A stretch of DNA of 64,000 bases, taken from the NCBI GenBank assembly GCA_019916065.1, contig CM034244.1, positions 25,722,471 through 25,786,470 of the forward strand, read 5' to 3'. A program made the position numbers and the translations under genes. The notes below the pieces were generated by a model. The model had not been told where the DNA came from and did no database searches. It saw only the letters and a program-made list of their open reading frames with translations. The DNA comes from Vitellaria paradoxa (taxonomy: Eukaryota; Streptophyta; Magnoliopsida; Ericales; Sapotaceae). Positions 35,601-47,400 of this stretch are shown here, piece after piece (the first letter of the stretch is position 1; each line of letters starts with the position of its first letter).

Positions 35601-35894
35601 TGATCTAAGAGGAATAGAGTTGAAGATATCTAACTCTTCTATGTAATGTACGGTTAAATGCAATAATGCTAGGTAGAGACTCCAAAGCATTTTTAGGTAT
35701 ATCCTCCTTGGAAAACCCATCAGGAACTTGCGGTTCAAGATTTATGGGCAAATCAGCACCATTAATGTTATTTTTTATTTTTTTATTTATTTAATTTATT
35801 TGCATTATTGTAAATTTTTAATATTTATTTTCTTTTTTTTTAATTTGTTATTTATAATTTTACATTATATGGAGTTTAAGATAGTTGTTTTAAA

Positions 35895-36130
35895 TAAAAA
35901 AGTGTAGCAAAAAATAAAAAAATAAAAAAATTCTATTGAAAACAAGAGACAGAGCTCAAAAAGTTATTGTGAATTAAAAAATTTATTTCAAACAAATTTA
36001 TTATTTGTTTTAAAAATGGTATACATTAAGTTAAATTAATTTTATTATAAATTAGATTTAATTAATTAGATGATACGATATATCTGAAAATTTCAAAGTC
36101 ATAAATTCAAATTTTATAATTTAGATAAGT
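35895..36130. repeat. Direct repeat DR3, copy A, left of solo LTR 2
   Basis: Shares with 40110-40315 the blocks TTCAAAAAGTTATTGT (copy A reads CTCAAAAAGTTATTGT), GTTTAAAAATR, TTTGATTTAATTAATTAG and AATTTTATAATTTAGATAA in the same order. AT-rich and non-coding. Confidence 0.6.
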
Positions 36131-36907
36131 TTAAGTATGCAATTAAATTGATTAAATTTATTTAAATCTAAATTAGAGTTAGATAATTTAATTGTAATAA
36201 CTTGAATTTTTTTTCTTAATTAAATTGCTTAAGTGTGGTCGTGATACTTGTTATAATAAAAATCTAAAAAATTGAGGATTTGAAAATTTTTGGAATTGGT
36301 TGGAAAGATTTTCGGATTTAATTTCACCCTGTGTGGGAGTTTAATGTAGATTTCTAAAATTTTTATCCAAACACTTCTTAGCCCAATTACTTATTTGGTT
36401 CAAACCAAGACCATTAACCCATGGGTCAACCCTTTTCTTTGACTCACCTCAACTCACTTCAACTCACTTTATCACTCAATGAATTGACTCATGAATAGTT
36501 GCTCTAAATTATTTCCCGACAACTTCATTTCCATCTTCCATACACTCTCACCATCTTTCAAAATTATTTGACTAATTGGACAAAGAGAAGACCCACATTG
36601 ATGACCTTAAATCATCTTTTTCAAATTATTTAGCAAACAAGATTTAAAGCATTTTGTTTGAAAGCTAGCATGATTTAAAGCATTTGGTTAAATTGTCAAA
36701 AAGCTAGCATGATTGTTTAAATTTATCAAAAAGTTAGCTTGATTCCCGGATCATGCCACCTCCATACATCTTCCCCAATGCTTTTCTTTAATGATATGGT
36801 TAGATAGTAAAAAAGTAAGCATGATTCTTGGATCATGCTACCAATTGTATAGGCATGATCTTACCTTAGTTGATTTTTTCTCCACTAATAATTTTCTCTA
36901 CACTCCC

Positions 36908-36914
36908 TATAAAT
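36908..36914 (+). promoter_or_regulatory. Putative LTR TATA box
   Basis: TATAAAT followed by TGTGTG, equivalent to 20357-20363 and, on the minus strand, 12571-12577. Confidence 0.5.
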
Positions 36915-39009
36915 TGTGTGTCTTCCAAGAGAAGAAAATAAGAGAGAAATAATAATAAATTATTGATTAGTGAGGCTGAAGATTTGGTGTTGCTTGGAGG
37001 AAGAAGAAAGGCTTGGAATTTTCCAATTTGGGTGGTGTTCAAAGCTAACTCATTTTTCCTTCTCAGACTTGGTCATTAATATCTTCATTGAGGTAGGATG
37101 ATGAATCTCCTAAAATATATTTGATGCATTTTCTGGTTTGAAGTATGAAACTTGATTGTGATAAAAATAAATACCCGTATATTGGGGTTAGGGAAGCCAA
37201 AATTTTGACTAAAGTAACTCAGTATGCTGACAGCTCTCTATTTGTAACTTCTTATGTGCTTCTAACCCCTAAAACGGTGGAATTTGGCTTTGGCTAAAAC
37301 ATAAACGTTGTAGCCCTTTCAGTTTTATTTTCAACCCAAAAAGAATTGCATCAATCCGATTTGTGAGTCAAAAGTTATGCCCAAAATGCTGAGCATGTGT
37401 AAAACTGTATTTTCTGAACAAACTGAATTCAAAGCTGTTTTTGTACCTTTAGACCTCAAAATTTTAAAAAGTGTAAAACATGAAAGTTGTAGGTCTTGAA
37501 GTCTAGTTTCTACAGATATAAAGTTTATAGATATTGGAGTCTTGCTCTATTTTATATGAATTTTCTTTCAAGCTGCTATTCTGTTTAGCTTTAATTGATG
37601 CTTGTTTGGATTTGTTTAGAATATTATGTTTAAAGATTTATTTAAATTTCCAATTTCCTTCTGTTAGTTATTGTCATGTTAATAATTTCTATTGATATGA
37701 AATTATTTTAAACTAGATATTATGTATTATTTGACACTCTAATATTGATGATAATTGACTTAGATAATCAGTTTCATCATGGATAGTTGGATGACTTATT
37801 CAAACTAAAATGCTAGTATTTGATAAAATGCCCAAAAGAAACAATGGACTTATTTTTTTCTCATTTGGTCTTTCTTAAATGAATTTGATTTATTTTTGGC
37901 ATTGTTTTGTCAACCTAGCAAGTTATATAATTATATTTTTATGATTAAGTGAATTTAATGAAAATCATTTAATACCTTCCTGAACATTGTGATAATTCTG
38001 TGGACATTTGTGGATATCTTGAAGCCAAAAACCTATGATAAGGGTTGGGTTATAAATAAGATGATGATTGGAAATTTATTTAAATTATTTTTTTGAATAA
38101 AATAAAACTTATCAATTTTGCTAAAAATTAAATATAAGTCCAAGAGTTATTTATTATCTTTATATTACATAAAATAATAAAATAAAAGGTAAAAGGAGCA
38201 AAAACTGAGATTTGCAGCTAATGAGGTTCGAACTTGCGACTTTAAATCGCAATTAGGGTCGCCCACCCACTAAGCTACCAACCTCAGCCTAATTAATATA
38301 CCATTAGAAATAATTTTATTCTTATCAAATTTGGTACGGTAAACTTGTCAAAACAATTAACTAAAATACTAATTTGTATTCTAAATTTTTTTTTTACCTG
38401 CTAATTGTTAATTTACATATAGTGCCTACCTTTGTGATAATGATATTGATGATTATGTTAAATCTTTGATTTATTGAGAATTACTATTAAAGTGTGGATA
38501 TAGATAAAGTGCTTAAAAATATATTGCATGTGACTAAATAATCTCACTTTTGATTGATCGCCCGGGAACATTGCCGGTTGTTATTAAAAATGCCTGATTT
38601 CCATACAAGGTATCCTTGGAATGTAAAAGGGTGAGAAGAAATTAAGGCACTTGGTGCTAAAGCTGTTTTTGGCAATGGGGTGATGGGTGGGTAGAAATGG
38701 CCTTTTAGATGAAGATGGGAACATGCATTTTATTTGGGAGATGCTCCCTTCTGACCTGGCCAGTCAGGTAGCCGGTCGCGACGGCTAGGTTTTTGGTAGG
38801 TGACACCGTCGGTATGCATTGGATGCTAAGCCCGTAAAGTCACTGGTTCCCAAGGCTGGGGGTAGAGGAGGATAGGAGTATGATTATCTTAGGAGGATTT
38901 AGATTAAACTCCTTTACAAAATTTTACTGTGACCAGCAACCTCTCTTGTTATGTATGAATGATGTGTTGGAATTATTTAATTATATTTAATTCCTCTCGA
39001 TTAATATTT

Positions 39010-39273
39010 TATATATATATACATGTATACATGTATACGTGTATACGTGCGTATGTATACATGTGTATACTTATGTGTATACATACGTATGTATATACGT
39101 GTATACCTATGTATGTACACATGTATACATACGCGTGTATACGCGTATGTATACATGCGTGTATACATACGCGTGTATACATGCGCATGTATGTACGCAT
39201 GTATACATACGCGTATACATACGCGTATACACGCGTATGTATACATGTGCACATGTATATATATGTATATATG
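39010..39273. repeat. 264 bp alternating purine-pyrimidine tract (Z-DNA-prone)
   Basis: TATATA passes into an irregular mix of TA, TG, CA and CG steps (for example ATACGCGTATACAC). Purine and pyrimidine alternate throughout except for two phase breaks, CT at 39070-39071 and CC at 39106-39107. I count about 20 CpG steps. It occupies the site of the (AT)n run in solo LTR 1. Because stop codons are sparse, five reading frames stay open across it; none is a gene. Confidence 0.95.
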
Positions 39274-40109
39274 AAACCTGTATCGCTACGGGGTTTGATC
39301 CCGAGACCTTGAAGATCTAAATTTGAGATCCCTACCACTGCGACACAAACTTCATTGTGGTATACACATCAGTATTTAACTATTTTACATGTAAGTAAAA
39401 TAGTGGTTACGGTGACGGTTTCATCGAGCCGTTGTAAGTATAATTTACATTATTCAATTGAGATCTATTGAATTAATTGTTGCATAAATAGTATGCCACC
39501 TAAATACATTCATTTAATACAGTGTAGTATTACAACCACTGCATATAGGCACCTAGGAGATTCTGATTACTGGGCTTTAGTAGCTCACCCCTTGTGGGAA
39601 TATTTTTTTCAGGATATTAAGCACAGGAATACAGAAGATGAGCTGGAAAGAGATTAATTTCTCTTAAATATTCCATCAGAAGAGTTATCTATTTTTTTCT
39701 TCTTTCCTGCACAGAGCTGGAGGACTTTATTTTTGGTCTGTAATAATTGTTGGATGATTGTAATTATTAAGCATAGACCTAATTTGCTTTTATTTGGTAT
39801 GTAATGTTAATCGCGTGGTTGGGACACTTAGATGGCTCTGTAATATTTTTCTCTATCTTTATTTTGTGCCCTGTAGTTGAAATCCCATCAAATGGTTCAG
39901 TCCATGACTTATAAATATTGTTTGGGATAATCATAGGATTTTGACTATCTTAAATTTTTCTTATGGGTCAACCCCAATTTGGAGGAAAACTCTGGGATGT
40001 GACAGCGTGTTATTATCATTTTATTTTTATACCTAACAAATAAATTTCAAGTCACCCCTGGGCATTCGGTTATGAAAATCCGGGGCGTGACATTAATATT
40101 TGAAAATGT

Positions 40110-40315
40110 TAAAAATAAAAAAGAGAGAGAGAGAGTTCAAAAAGTTATTGTTAATTAAAAAAATTATCTCAAACAAAAATATTATTTAGTTTAAAAATAA
40201 TATATATTAAATTAAATTATTTTCTTATAAATTTGATTTAATTAATTAGGTGAGATGGTATATCTGAAACTCTTGAAGTCACAAATTTAAATTTTATAAT
40301 TTAGATAATTTTACA
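40110..40315. repeat. Direct repeat DR3, copy B, right of solo LTR 2
   Basis: Second copy of 35895-36130. The solo LTR lies between the two. The first part carries a short GA run (GAGAGAGAGAG near 40122). Confidence 0.6.
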
Positions 40316-40500
40316 AAAATTAGGTAAATTAATATTAAAAAATAAACAATTTCATAGTTTAGATAATTTTAAAAAAGTTAGCTAAATTAATGTTTAAAAA
40401 TAAACACGTAAAAAATTTGTTTGGTTTATTATATAGTATTTGCACAATTTGTTTGATTTTTAAAAACAAAGCAAAAATAAAATAAAATTTCTATTGATGG

Positions 40501-40594
40501 GGTCTTGAATTGCTAGGGTTTTCTTCCCAGTGGAAGGTCTCAAGTCGGGTCTTGAATTGCCAGGGTTTTCTTCCCAGTGCAGGGCCTCAAGTCG
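40501..40594. repeat. Tandem duplication, 47 bp x 2
   Basis: GGTCTTGAATTGCTAGGG at 40501 recurs as GGTCTTGAATTGCCAGGG at 40548. The units differ by a few bases. Confidence 0.9.
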
Positions 40595-40599
40595 CTTGG

Positions 40600-40706
40600 C
40601 GTAGTGAACAACCGCCATTTGAAATGGTGGGCCTTCCTACTCTGTAATTTGAAATCGCGTTTTATGCCAGCAGTCGTGATTTTAAATGGCAGTTTTTGTT
40701 GTAGTG
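40600..40706. mobile_element. CACTA transposon terminus
   Basis: The end at 40706 read on the minus strand starts CACTACAACAAAAACTGCC, the CACTA-type terminal inverted repeat. Subterminal motifs ACCGCCATTTGAAATGG and TTTAAATGGCAGTTT occur in inverted orientation, as usual for the superfamily. The opposite terminus was not found. Confidence 0.65.
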
Positions 40707-40835
40707 TCTATCAATACTTGTGCTTTGAAATCTCGATGTGTAAAATCTATAACTGCAGTGTGGTATGACGTTTTTTTATTAATAGCAAACTTCTAAATAG
40801 TTTTGGATGAACAGCAATCCCTCAAATTACACACA

Positions 40836-41110
40836 AAAAAAAAAAAAAAAAAAAAAAAAACTCCAAAGTATGGTAACCCCGAAAGTACCCCGGCCGTTCA
40901 ATGACCATTGACAAAGAGACTTTTCGAACTTTTTGCCACCGTCACACTTACGTCCCTCGGCCCCCCTCTCCCACTTTACCAAAGCAAAAAAGGGTGGAAA
41001 GTACTCTCACTCTTCTGCGCTAAGGAAGCAGGTGGTGTGTGTCCAAACCCCCCCCCCCCCCCCAAAAAAAAAAGAAAAACAGCTTTCTCTCTCTCTCTCT
41101 CGCTCTGCAT
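40836..41110. repeat. Poly-A, C-run/A-run and CT microsatellite
   Basis: A long A run ends at 40860. A run of about 15 C bases followed by 10 A bases lies at about 41049-41074. A (CT)n run spans about 41084-41102. The CT run is typical of plant 5' UTR or core promoter regions and sits upstream of the UBP-like gene. Confidence 0.85.
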
Positions 41111-41433
41111 CTATGTACACGTTTATGTAAATTCATGTTTGCTTTTGCAGGCGTGTGCATGTATTGTGGGTATAATCTGTATTTCAGTCGTTTTGTCTTC
41201 GTTCCATCGATATTCTGGCTCTGTCTGCCATTCCTCTAAATTTTTGCTTCTCTGGGTTTGCCGAAATTGTGTCACTAGGTTAAGACTTCCTTTCTGTTTG
41301 GATTCTGTGGTTATGTTGTGAGCACTGGGATTTTGTTGATCCGGAATTATCTGAATGTGGTCTGTTTTGCAGCAACTGGACCGGTAGTTTAATTCTCGTC
41401 CCCCATTTGGATTTGATCGAGGGCTCGTCAACC
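40870..41433 (+). promoter_or_regulatory. Likely promoter and 5' UTR of the UBP12/13-like gene
   Basis: GC content rises here relative to the flanks. The CT-rich run is followed by about 300 bp leading to a good acceptor, TCTGTTTTGCAG at 41361-41372. The piece from 41373 runs into the ATG at 41434 in a favourable context (ACC before ATGG). A 5' UTR intron upstream of 41373 is therefore likely. No clear TATA box is seen. Confidence 0.45.
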
Positions 41434-44400
41434 ATGGAAAGTAAACTCTCTTGATTATGTAGATTAATTCGTATAAACGTCATGTGTAAAATGTTTTGCT
41501 AATTTGATAGTAGCACGTGCGGCTTCTGAGAAACTATTCTATGTTATGGTCATTCTTCATTGACTTCAACTGTCTCGTGTCACATGGATGTAGTGATGTC
41601 ATACTTATTCCAACGCTAAAATTATAATGTTGTTCATTATGGATAATTTCTCGCTGCTGGTTGCTTGTCATGTAAAATTGAATATAGGGTGAGCAAAGGG
41701 GAACTTAGTTGCTTGACAGAAAAATAAAAAGGGTTAATTACTTGGTGACCCATCAAATTATGACTCAAAATGAATTAAAAAAATGTTACATTTAAATCCC
41801 TTAACTATGAAGTTGTATTAGTTTATCCCCTTTCGTTTGGTAAATCTTAGAAATACAAGTGGTAAATCATAAAATAACTAAAAAAATAATATTCTTTTAG
41901 ATAATAATACCCTTGCACTCATATAAATATTTTTTTAACTAAAATTATGCTAAATATATATATTTTTTCCCGTATAATCACCTGCCTCCATCATCATATA
42001 GTCCTATCACGTGTTTGACAATATTAGATTATAATATTTTTATATCTAATAATGGATAGAAATAGATTTTAGTGTATTGAGTCTTCCCATTTTTGATGGA
42101 TTTATATTTTTTGCATTACATCGAAGTAGGAAGTGTAAAAGCATTAATTTGACCATGTTATCAACAGTGTTAGTATCGATTTTAACTCTGATAGTTTAGG
42201 GAATCAATACGTATACTTTTAAATGAGGGGTGTATAGTGATAATGATGGGTCATAGTTTAAGTGGTTTTGTTTTCATTAACTCAAATAAAAAACTGCAAG
42301 TTGGTTGCATCCGCGAGATGCTTTAGTCTATATTATATTGTTTAGGGGAGAAAATTGGGTTTTTGAAAGCGTGTTAACTTTTTCCTTCCAAAATTGACCA
42401 ACAATCTTAATAAATTTACATTTAAACTGGTTTTTTTTAACCTTTTTTAATTACAGGGGCATTAATGTAATTTTAACTATTCCTATAATCTCTCCACGTT
42501 TTTATGCATGTATCCTTGTTCTACGTAATTTTAGGTGCACACACTGTTGCGCATGCATTACACGTGCTCCACTTCTAGTTTCTAGTTAGTAAGAGGCATT
42601 TCAGAAATCTTGATTGATTGATTTATTTGTTTATTTATGGTTTTGAGCAATCATTAGTTGTAGCACAAGGAGACGCAGGAACTGCCATTGAGAATCAGCT
42701 GGCAAAGGGTCCTCAAATGGTAGTAAAGTTCAGATGGGTGATTGAAAACTTTTCTAGGCTGAATACAAAGAATCTCTACTCTGAAATTTTTGTTGTTGGT
42801 GGTTATAAGTGGTATTTCTTATCTCCTCAATGTTATTGATTTTATTGTCTTTACCATACATTTGGTGCTGATCCGTATCTTTGCTTTACTTTGTTAGGCG
42901 AATTCTTGTTTTTCCAAATGGAAACAATGTCGACCATTTGTCTGTGTATCTGGATGTTGCAAATTCATCAAGTTTACAGTATGGGTGGAGTATATTTGCG
43001 CATTTCAGCTTGGCTGTGATTAATCAGATTCAAAACAATCGCACAGTGAGAAAACGTACCTTATTAATCTCTGTCCTGCAACTTTTTTGTTTTTGGTAAA
43101 TATGCGCACATATACACACATTTTGCCAATGTATGAACGTAATGCTTAAATTAATACAGAACTGAGTTTTGTTGAATGGGGCATATTTTGCGTTGTTTAT
43201 GATTTTACACGACCATTACTTATTCTTAATAAATTTGGATGTAGGATGCGGGAGTGTCTCTAGCGGTCAAAAGTTCTGATGAACTTCTTGTGACAAGTGA
43301 TAATATATTATGACGTAGTGGGAGGATAATTTTCAAAAAACTTCATATACAGAAATGGTTAGAAAATAATAGAAAATATATATATATATATTTTTGATGT
43401 TATATTCATAAAGGTCAAAATAGAGCGAGCCTCTTGGCCCCAGTGGCCGAGACCCTCGGTCGGCCGCTCACCACCCAGGTTCAAAACCCGGGCCCCCCTC
43501 CCCCCTTAACTATCAAAAAAAAAAAAAAAAGGTCAAAATATTGAGAAACTATTTTTCACATTTTACATATTGGAGAAGTTAGTGAATTTGAAATCCTAAC
43601 TTACAATTTTGGAAGTCTTCTTCATAAACAAATTGAAAAATTTGTGTTATTGAATTTTAAAACAATCTGAAGCCAAGAATCAAAATTTTGATTTATTTTG
43701 GTGTTTCGGCTAGCATGGAACAAAATTGAATGTCGTTGTGTCCTGCTGACCCCGTGTTTGTTGTGCACTTACTTGCACATCATAAGAAATTTGGGTGGTT
43801 GCGGAACACTAATTTTGTTTTTCTGACATTTCAGAAGCAATTTGCAATAAAAATCATGTTAGATTTGCTATGATTGGTGCTGAGCTGTTCACTTTTGGGT
43901 ATCCTGGAAAAATTGAAAGTCTCTGTGACTTAATTTTGTATTCAAAGATTTGAGAACAAATATGATGTAATGTAGACCCATTATCATCATTCTTGGTTTG
44001 GGAGCAAAATTACTTCTACTATTATTTGATGTTTATAGTTAGCACTGGAGTTTCTAGAACTCAATGCAAGTCCTAATAACTTGGTAAAATCTTTTGATAT
44101 CTTTAATGTTTTGCAAACCTATATCCTGGGCATTTGATTTGGGAAAGATATTTCTGGTCCTGCTATTGTGGAGTATAATTGAACCTTCATTTTCACTTGT
44201 TTGATGCATGTATTTTCAATTTTTGGATAATCAAATAGCAAGAGTACTGTTGATTGACTCAAATTGTATTCAAATTTCACTTGTTGATTTGATAGCCTCC
44301 CTAAGCAGTGGGCTCTATATGTCCACTGCCTAATTATTTTTACTTTCTCTTTTTTTGGATGAGTACCCTGGCTTGCTCTTTGAGGAAAGAATGTGGTCAC

Positions 44401-47400
44401 AAGCTCCAAGTTTTACATGTCAAATATCTTCTTAGGGGCAAATGCCTCTCTCTTTTTTCAGGATTACTTCAAATTTTCTTTTTCTAAATTTTTAAGTGAG
44501 TAATATTGGTAACGTGATCTCATTACTCTTTATTTATTGGACTGTTTACTATTTCTTTTTGCTTTTGTACATTGCCTTTTCTTTTGCAGGGTTCCCTGAA
44601 TATTTCAATAGCATACTGGAAGTTGCCTGCAGAAAATTAGATGTTGACTCTCTTTTTTATTTTTATTTTATTATTATTATTATTTTTTTAATCCTAGGGG
44701 GAGGGAGGGAGAGTTGGATTTGAATGTATTGTGCGCTTTATGCTAACCTTCTCTGCATGTTATTTTGTAGATACAAAACACCTGTTCAATGCTAGAGAGA
44801 GTGATTGGGGTTTCACATCTTTTATGGATCTTAATGAACTGCATGATCCTGGTAGAGGTTGCATTGTGAATGACACATGCGTAATTGAAACCGAGTTAAC
44901 CGTTCACAGAGTAAGATGCTGTTATTATATATTATCAACTTAATACCCTTCATCTTAGAATGTGATGGTTTGAACTAGTTGCATGTCCCAGGAAAAGTCA
45001 AGTGGAGAGCAAGAAGGAAAGGAGATCAAGAAAATGGAAAAAGCTGAGGATCACCTTTATTTTACAATCAAGGTAAGTGCTATTAACCATGTTATGGGCA
45101 GGCTACGTGTGAGCATATCTGTTCAGCTCCCAGCTCATCATTCTTCACTAAGAGTTATGTAATGCATTTAGGTTGCAGCCGACGAAGACCTTGTAAAGCA
45201 GATTGGAAAGGATATATATTTTGATCTCGTTGATTATGAAAAAGTTAGGAGTTTCCATATTCGGGGGAATATGCTTTTCAATCATGTCAAGGTACTCATG
45301 TTCATCTATTTGGGAAGAGCTTATTATTTTCTTAACCGGAAATATCAGTGTTTATTCGTGGGACGAAACTTGTATGACAAAAGATCAGATAGTTGTACAT
45401 AAGAGGAAGAGAACACTAGTTAAAGCATAAACTGACAGAAATGGTAAAGAGATACCCAGTTACACAAGCACTGATCATTGCGGTTTTAAGTACCTTCAAA
45501 AGGACCAAAATAGTTGTACTATGTAGTTGGATAATGGCCTTTTGTGTTTGCATAGTTTGGAACATATTTTGTTGATCTGTAAATTCAGGGGACCTTCTCT
45601 AATCCGTATCTCTTAATGACAATGTGAGAATGTGTTCTTGAAATGATTTATGCACTATTAATTATATGGATTCCTTCTTGTCTTGTGAAATTTCCCATGT
45701 CTGGAAGGCTTGGTGGAGACAACGCTAAGATTCCCTTGGTGTTTCATATAGCCAACCAAAATGGGTTTGGTTTGGGTAACCAAGGGTCCTTGGCTGTAAT
45801 TTTGCTTAATGATCTCATGAAGTTGGGATTACCAATAACCAATAGGAACATTATTAGAAATAGACGAGGACATAGTGAACTTGTTCCTCTGTTTTATAAT
45901 GGGTAGATAACACTACTAAATCTGGGGAACTTGTGACCTGAAGGGATGTAAAAACATGCAACACAAATCATAGTGATGGAATTTCATAGATGGTGTATTT
46001 TTTTTTATATTTTTTTAAATTTAAAAAATTGTTCTTGGTGCTATGGACAGGTCAAGGCTTTAAGTGTGAAGTAGAAAGTTGCTACTTGCTAAGAAAAAAG
46101 CTACTAAGGTTACTCTGATTTGTAATCTACCCATCTTGGTTACCTACATTGGCAGGCTTAGTTATTAGAACTGAACTAGACACCAAATCGTTGCCAGTGT
46201 TGGTTGACTTGGTTCACAGTTCAACGGTTGAATGCGTCAACATTTTTTTTTTGTGTTAAAATTTTTAATTTATTTGTATCTTAATATTTTTGTAGCTAAT
46301 TTATTTTATATTTTGTGTGTGTTGATTGTTAAACATAAAAGTAAAGAGTTGTGGCTAGATGGTGTTCCTTCTAACTAAAGTGCCAAGGTGCATATCCCCC
46401 AGTGCATATTTCTTTCTTTTATTTTTATTTTAATTGAAGAAGAAAGAATTTATTGAAGACTGTTGTGAAGTGTATAAATAGGGTTATTTGTGTAAATGGG
46501 GTAGAGTTTAGAATTTAGGATATTTTTGGGTCTGTGTATGTTATTATTCTTATACTCCTATATATTCTCCTTACTCTAGATTAGGGTTAAAATACTATTA
46601 AAAAGTACCGAATTCTACATGGTATCAAAGTCGATGCTATGATATGGCATTAGAAGTGTCGTCATTATAACTCGCCCAATGTCGGTTGCCTTTACCCGAT
46701 GCTAGTGGGTCTTCGTTTCACAGACAGGACCATCACCGAAGAGCATCGAACATTGCCCAAGACCATCAAGCAGCCCTTGAGCTAACTCCCCGACCGTCGT
46801 TAACCTTTGGGGTTAGTCCTTGTGCTTCCTTCACAATTCTCGTCGACCTTTGTCGGCCTTCGTGCACCTTTGCGCACGCTTCGTAGCTCCTCTAGTGGCC
46901 TTCGCCTCTCATTTGCTTGCCTTTGCAGCCTTTCATCTGAGGTATTTAGTACTTGCTCTGCCGTAGTTGTCTCTTCTTGTACAACGAACATGTTAGAATT
47001 TAATTCGAGTGGTAACTCTATGGTATCTTCTGGAGCTGATAGCACCACTTACTTCGGTGGGTCAACCTTTGGGGGTAATTTCCATATTTCTTTGGCTGTG
47101 CTTAGGAACATACATATATTGCTGATCTAAGTTAGTATTGAATTCTATAGCAAAGACATCACCATAGAGCACTTTTCATCCTAAGCATCAAATTTGCGAT
47201 CCCCTGGTTTGGGTCCTATACAAATCAAATGACCCAATTTGCCTTTCTCTTTTACAAAAGTTCGAACTACCAATGACCATTTTAAGTAGTTTTTTTTTTT
47301 CCTCTCCCCGTTTAGTCTATAGGTAGCCTGCAGACTTTGTAAATCTCTTGTGGATGGAGCAAAATTTGCTTTGATAATTTGCATGTTGGAACCACTTTCG

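Larger units (their letters stand above)
36193..40092 (+). mobile_element. Solo LTR 2 of the long-LTR Gypsy family, 3,900 bp
   Basis: Starts TGTAATAACTTG and ends CGGGGCGTGACA. It is flanked by the perfect 5 bp duplication TTAAT at 36188-36192 and 40093-40097. No internal sequence adjoins. The order of features equals solo LTR 1, including the TATA box at 36908-36914. The extra length over solo LTR 1 (195 bp) is largely explained by the alternating tract at 39010-39273. Between 36458 and 38532 I see no difference from solo LTR 1 at a constant offset of 16,551; outside this block differences are frequent. Confidence 0.92.

Noticed and set aside
38959..39338. Five overlapping open frames (83-117 codons) on both strands, rich in Tyr, Thr, Cys, Met, Ile and Arg
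   Set aside because: They all come from the alternating purine-pyrimidine tract inside a solo LTR, where stop codons are rare in every frame. No start context or homology.
45203..45906. Plus-strand frames of 75 and 87 codons next to exon 6
   Set aside because: The first reads exon 6 in the wrong frame and then into the intron. The second has no homology and no splice support.
46800..47130. Balanced-composition frames on both strands that look like a small gene
   Set aside because: They lie between the Copia primer-binding site and integrase and match no family that I know. Treated as degraded internal sequence of the element.
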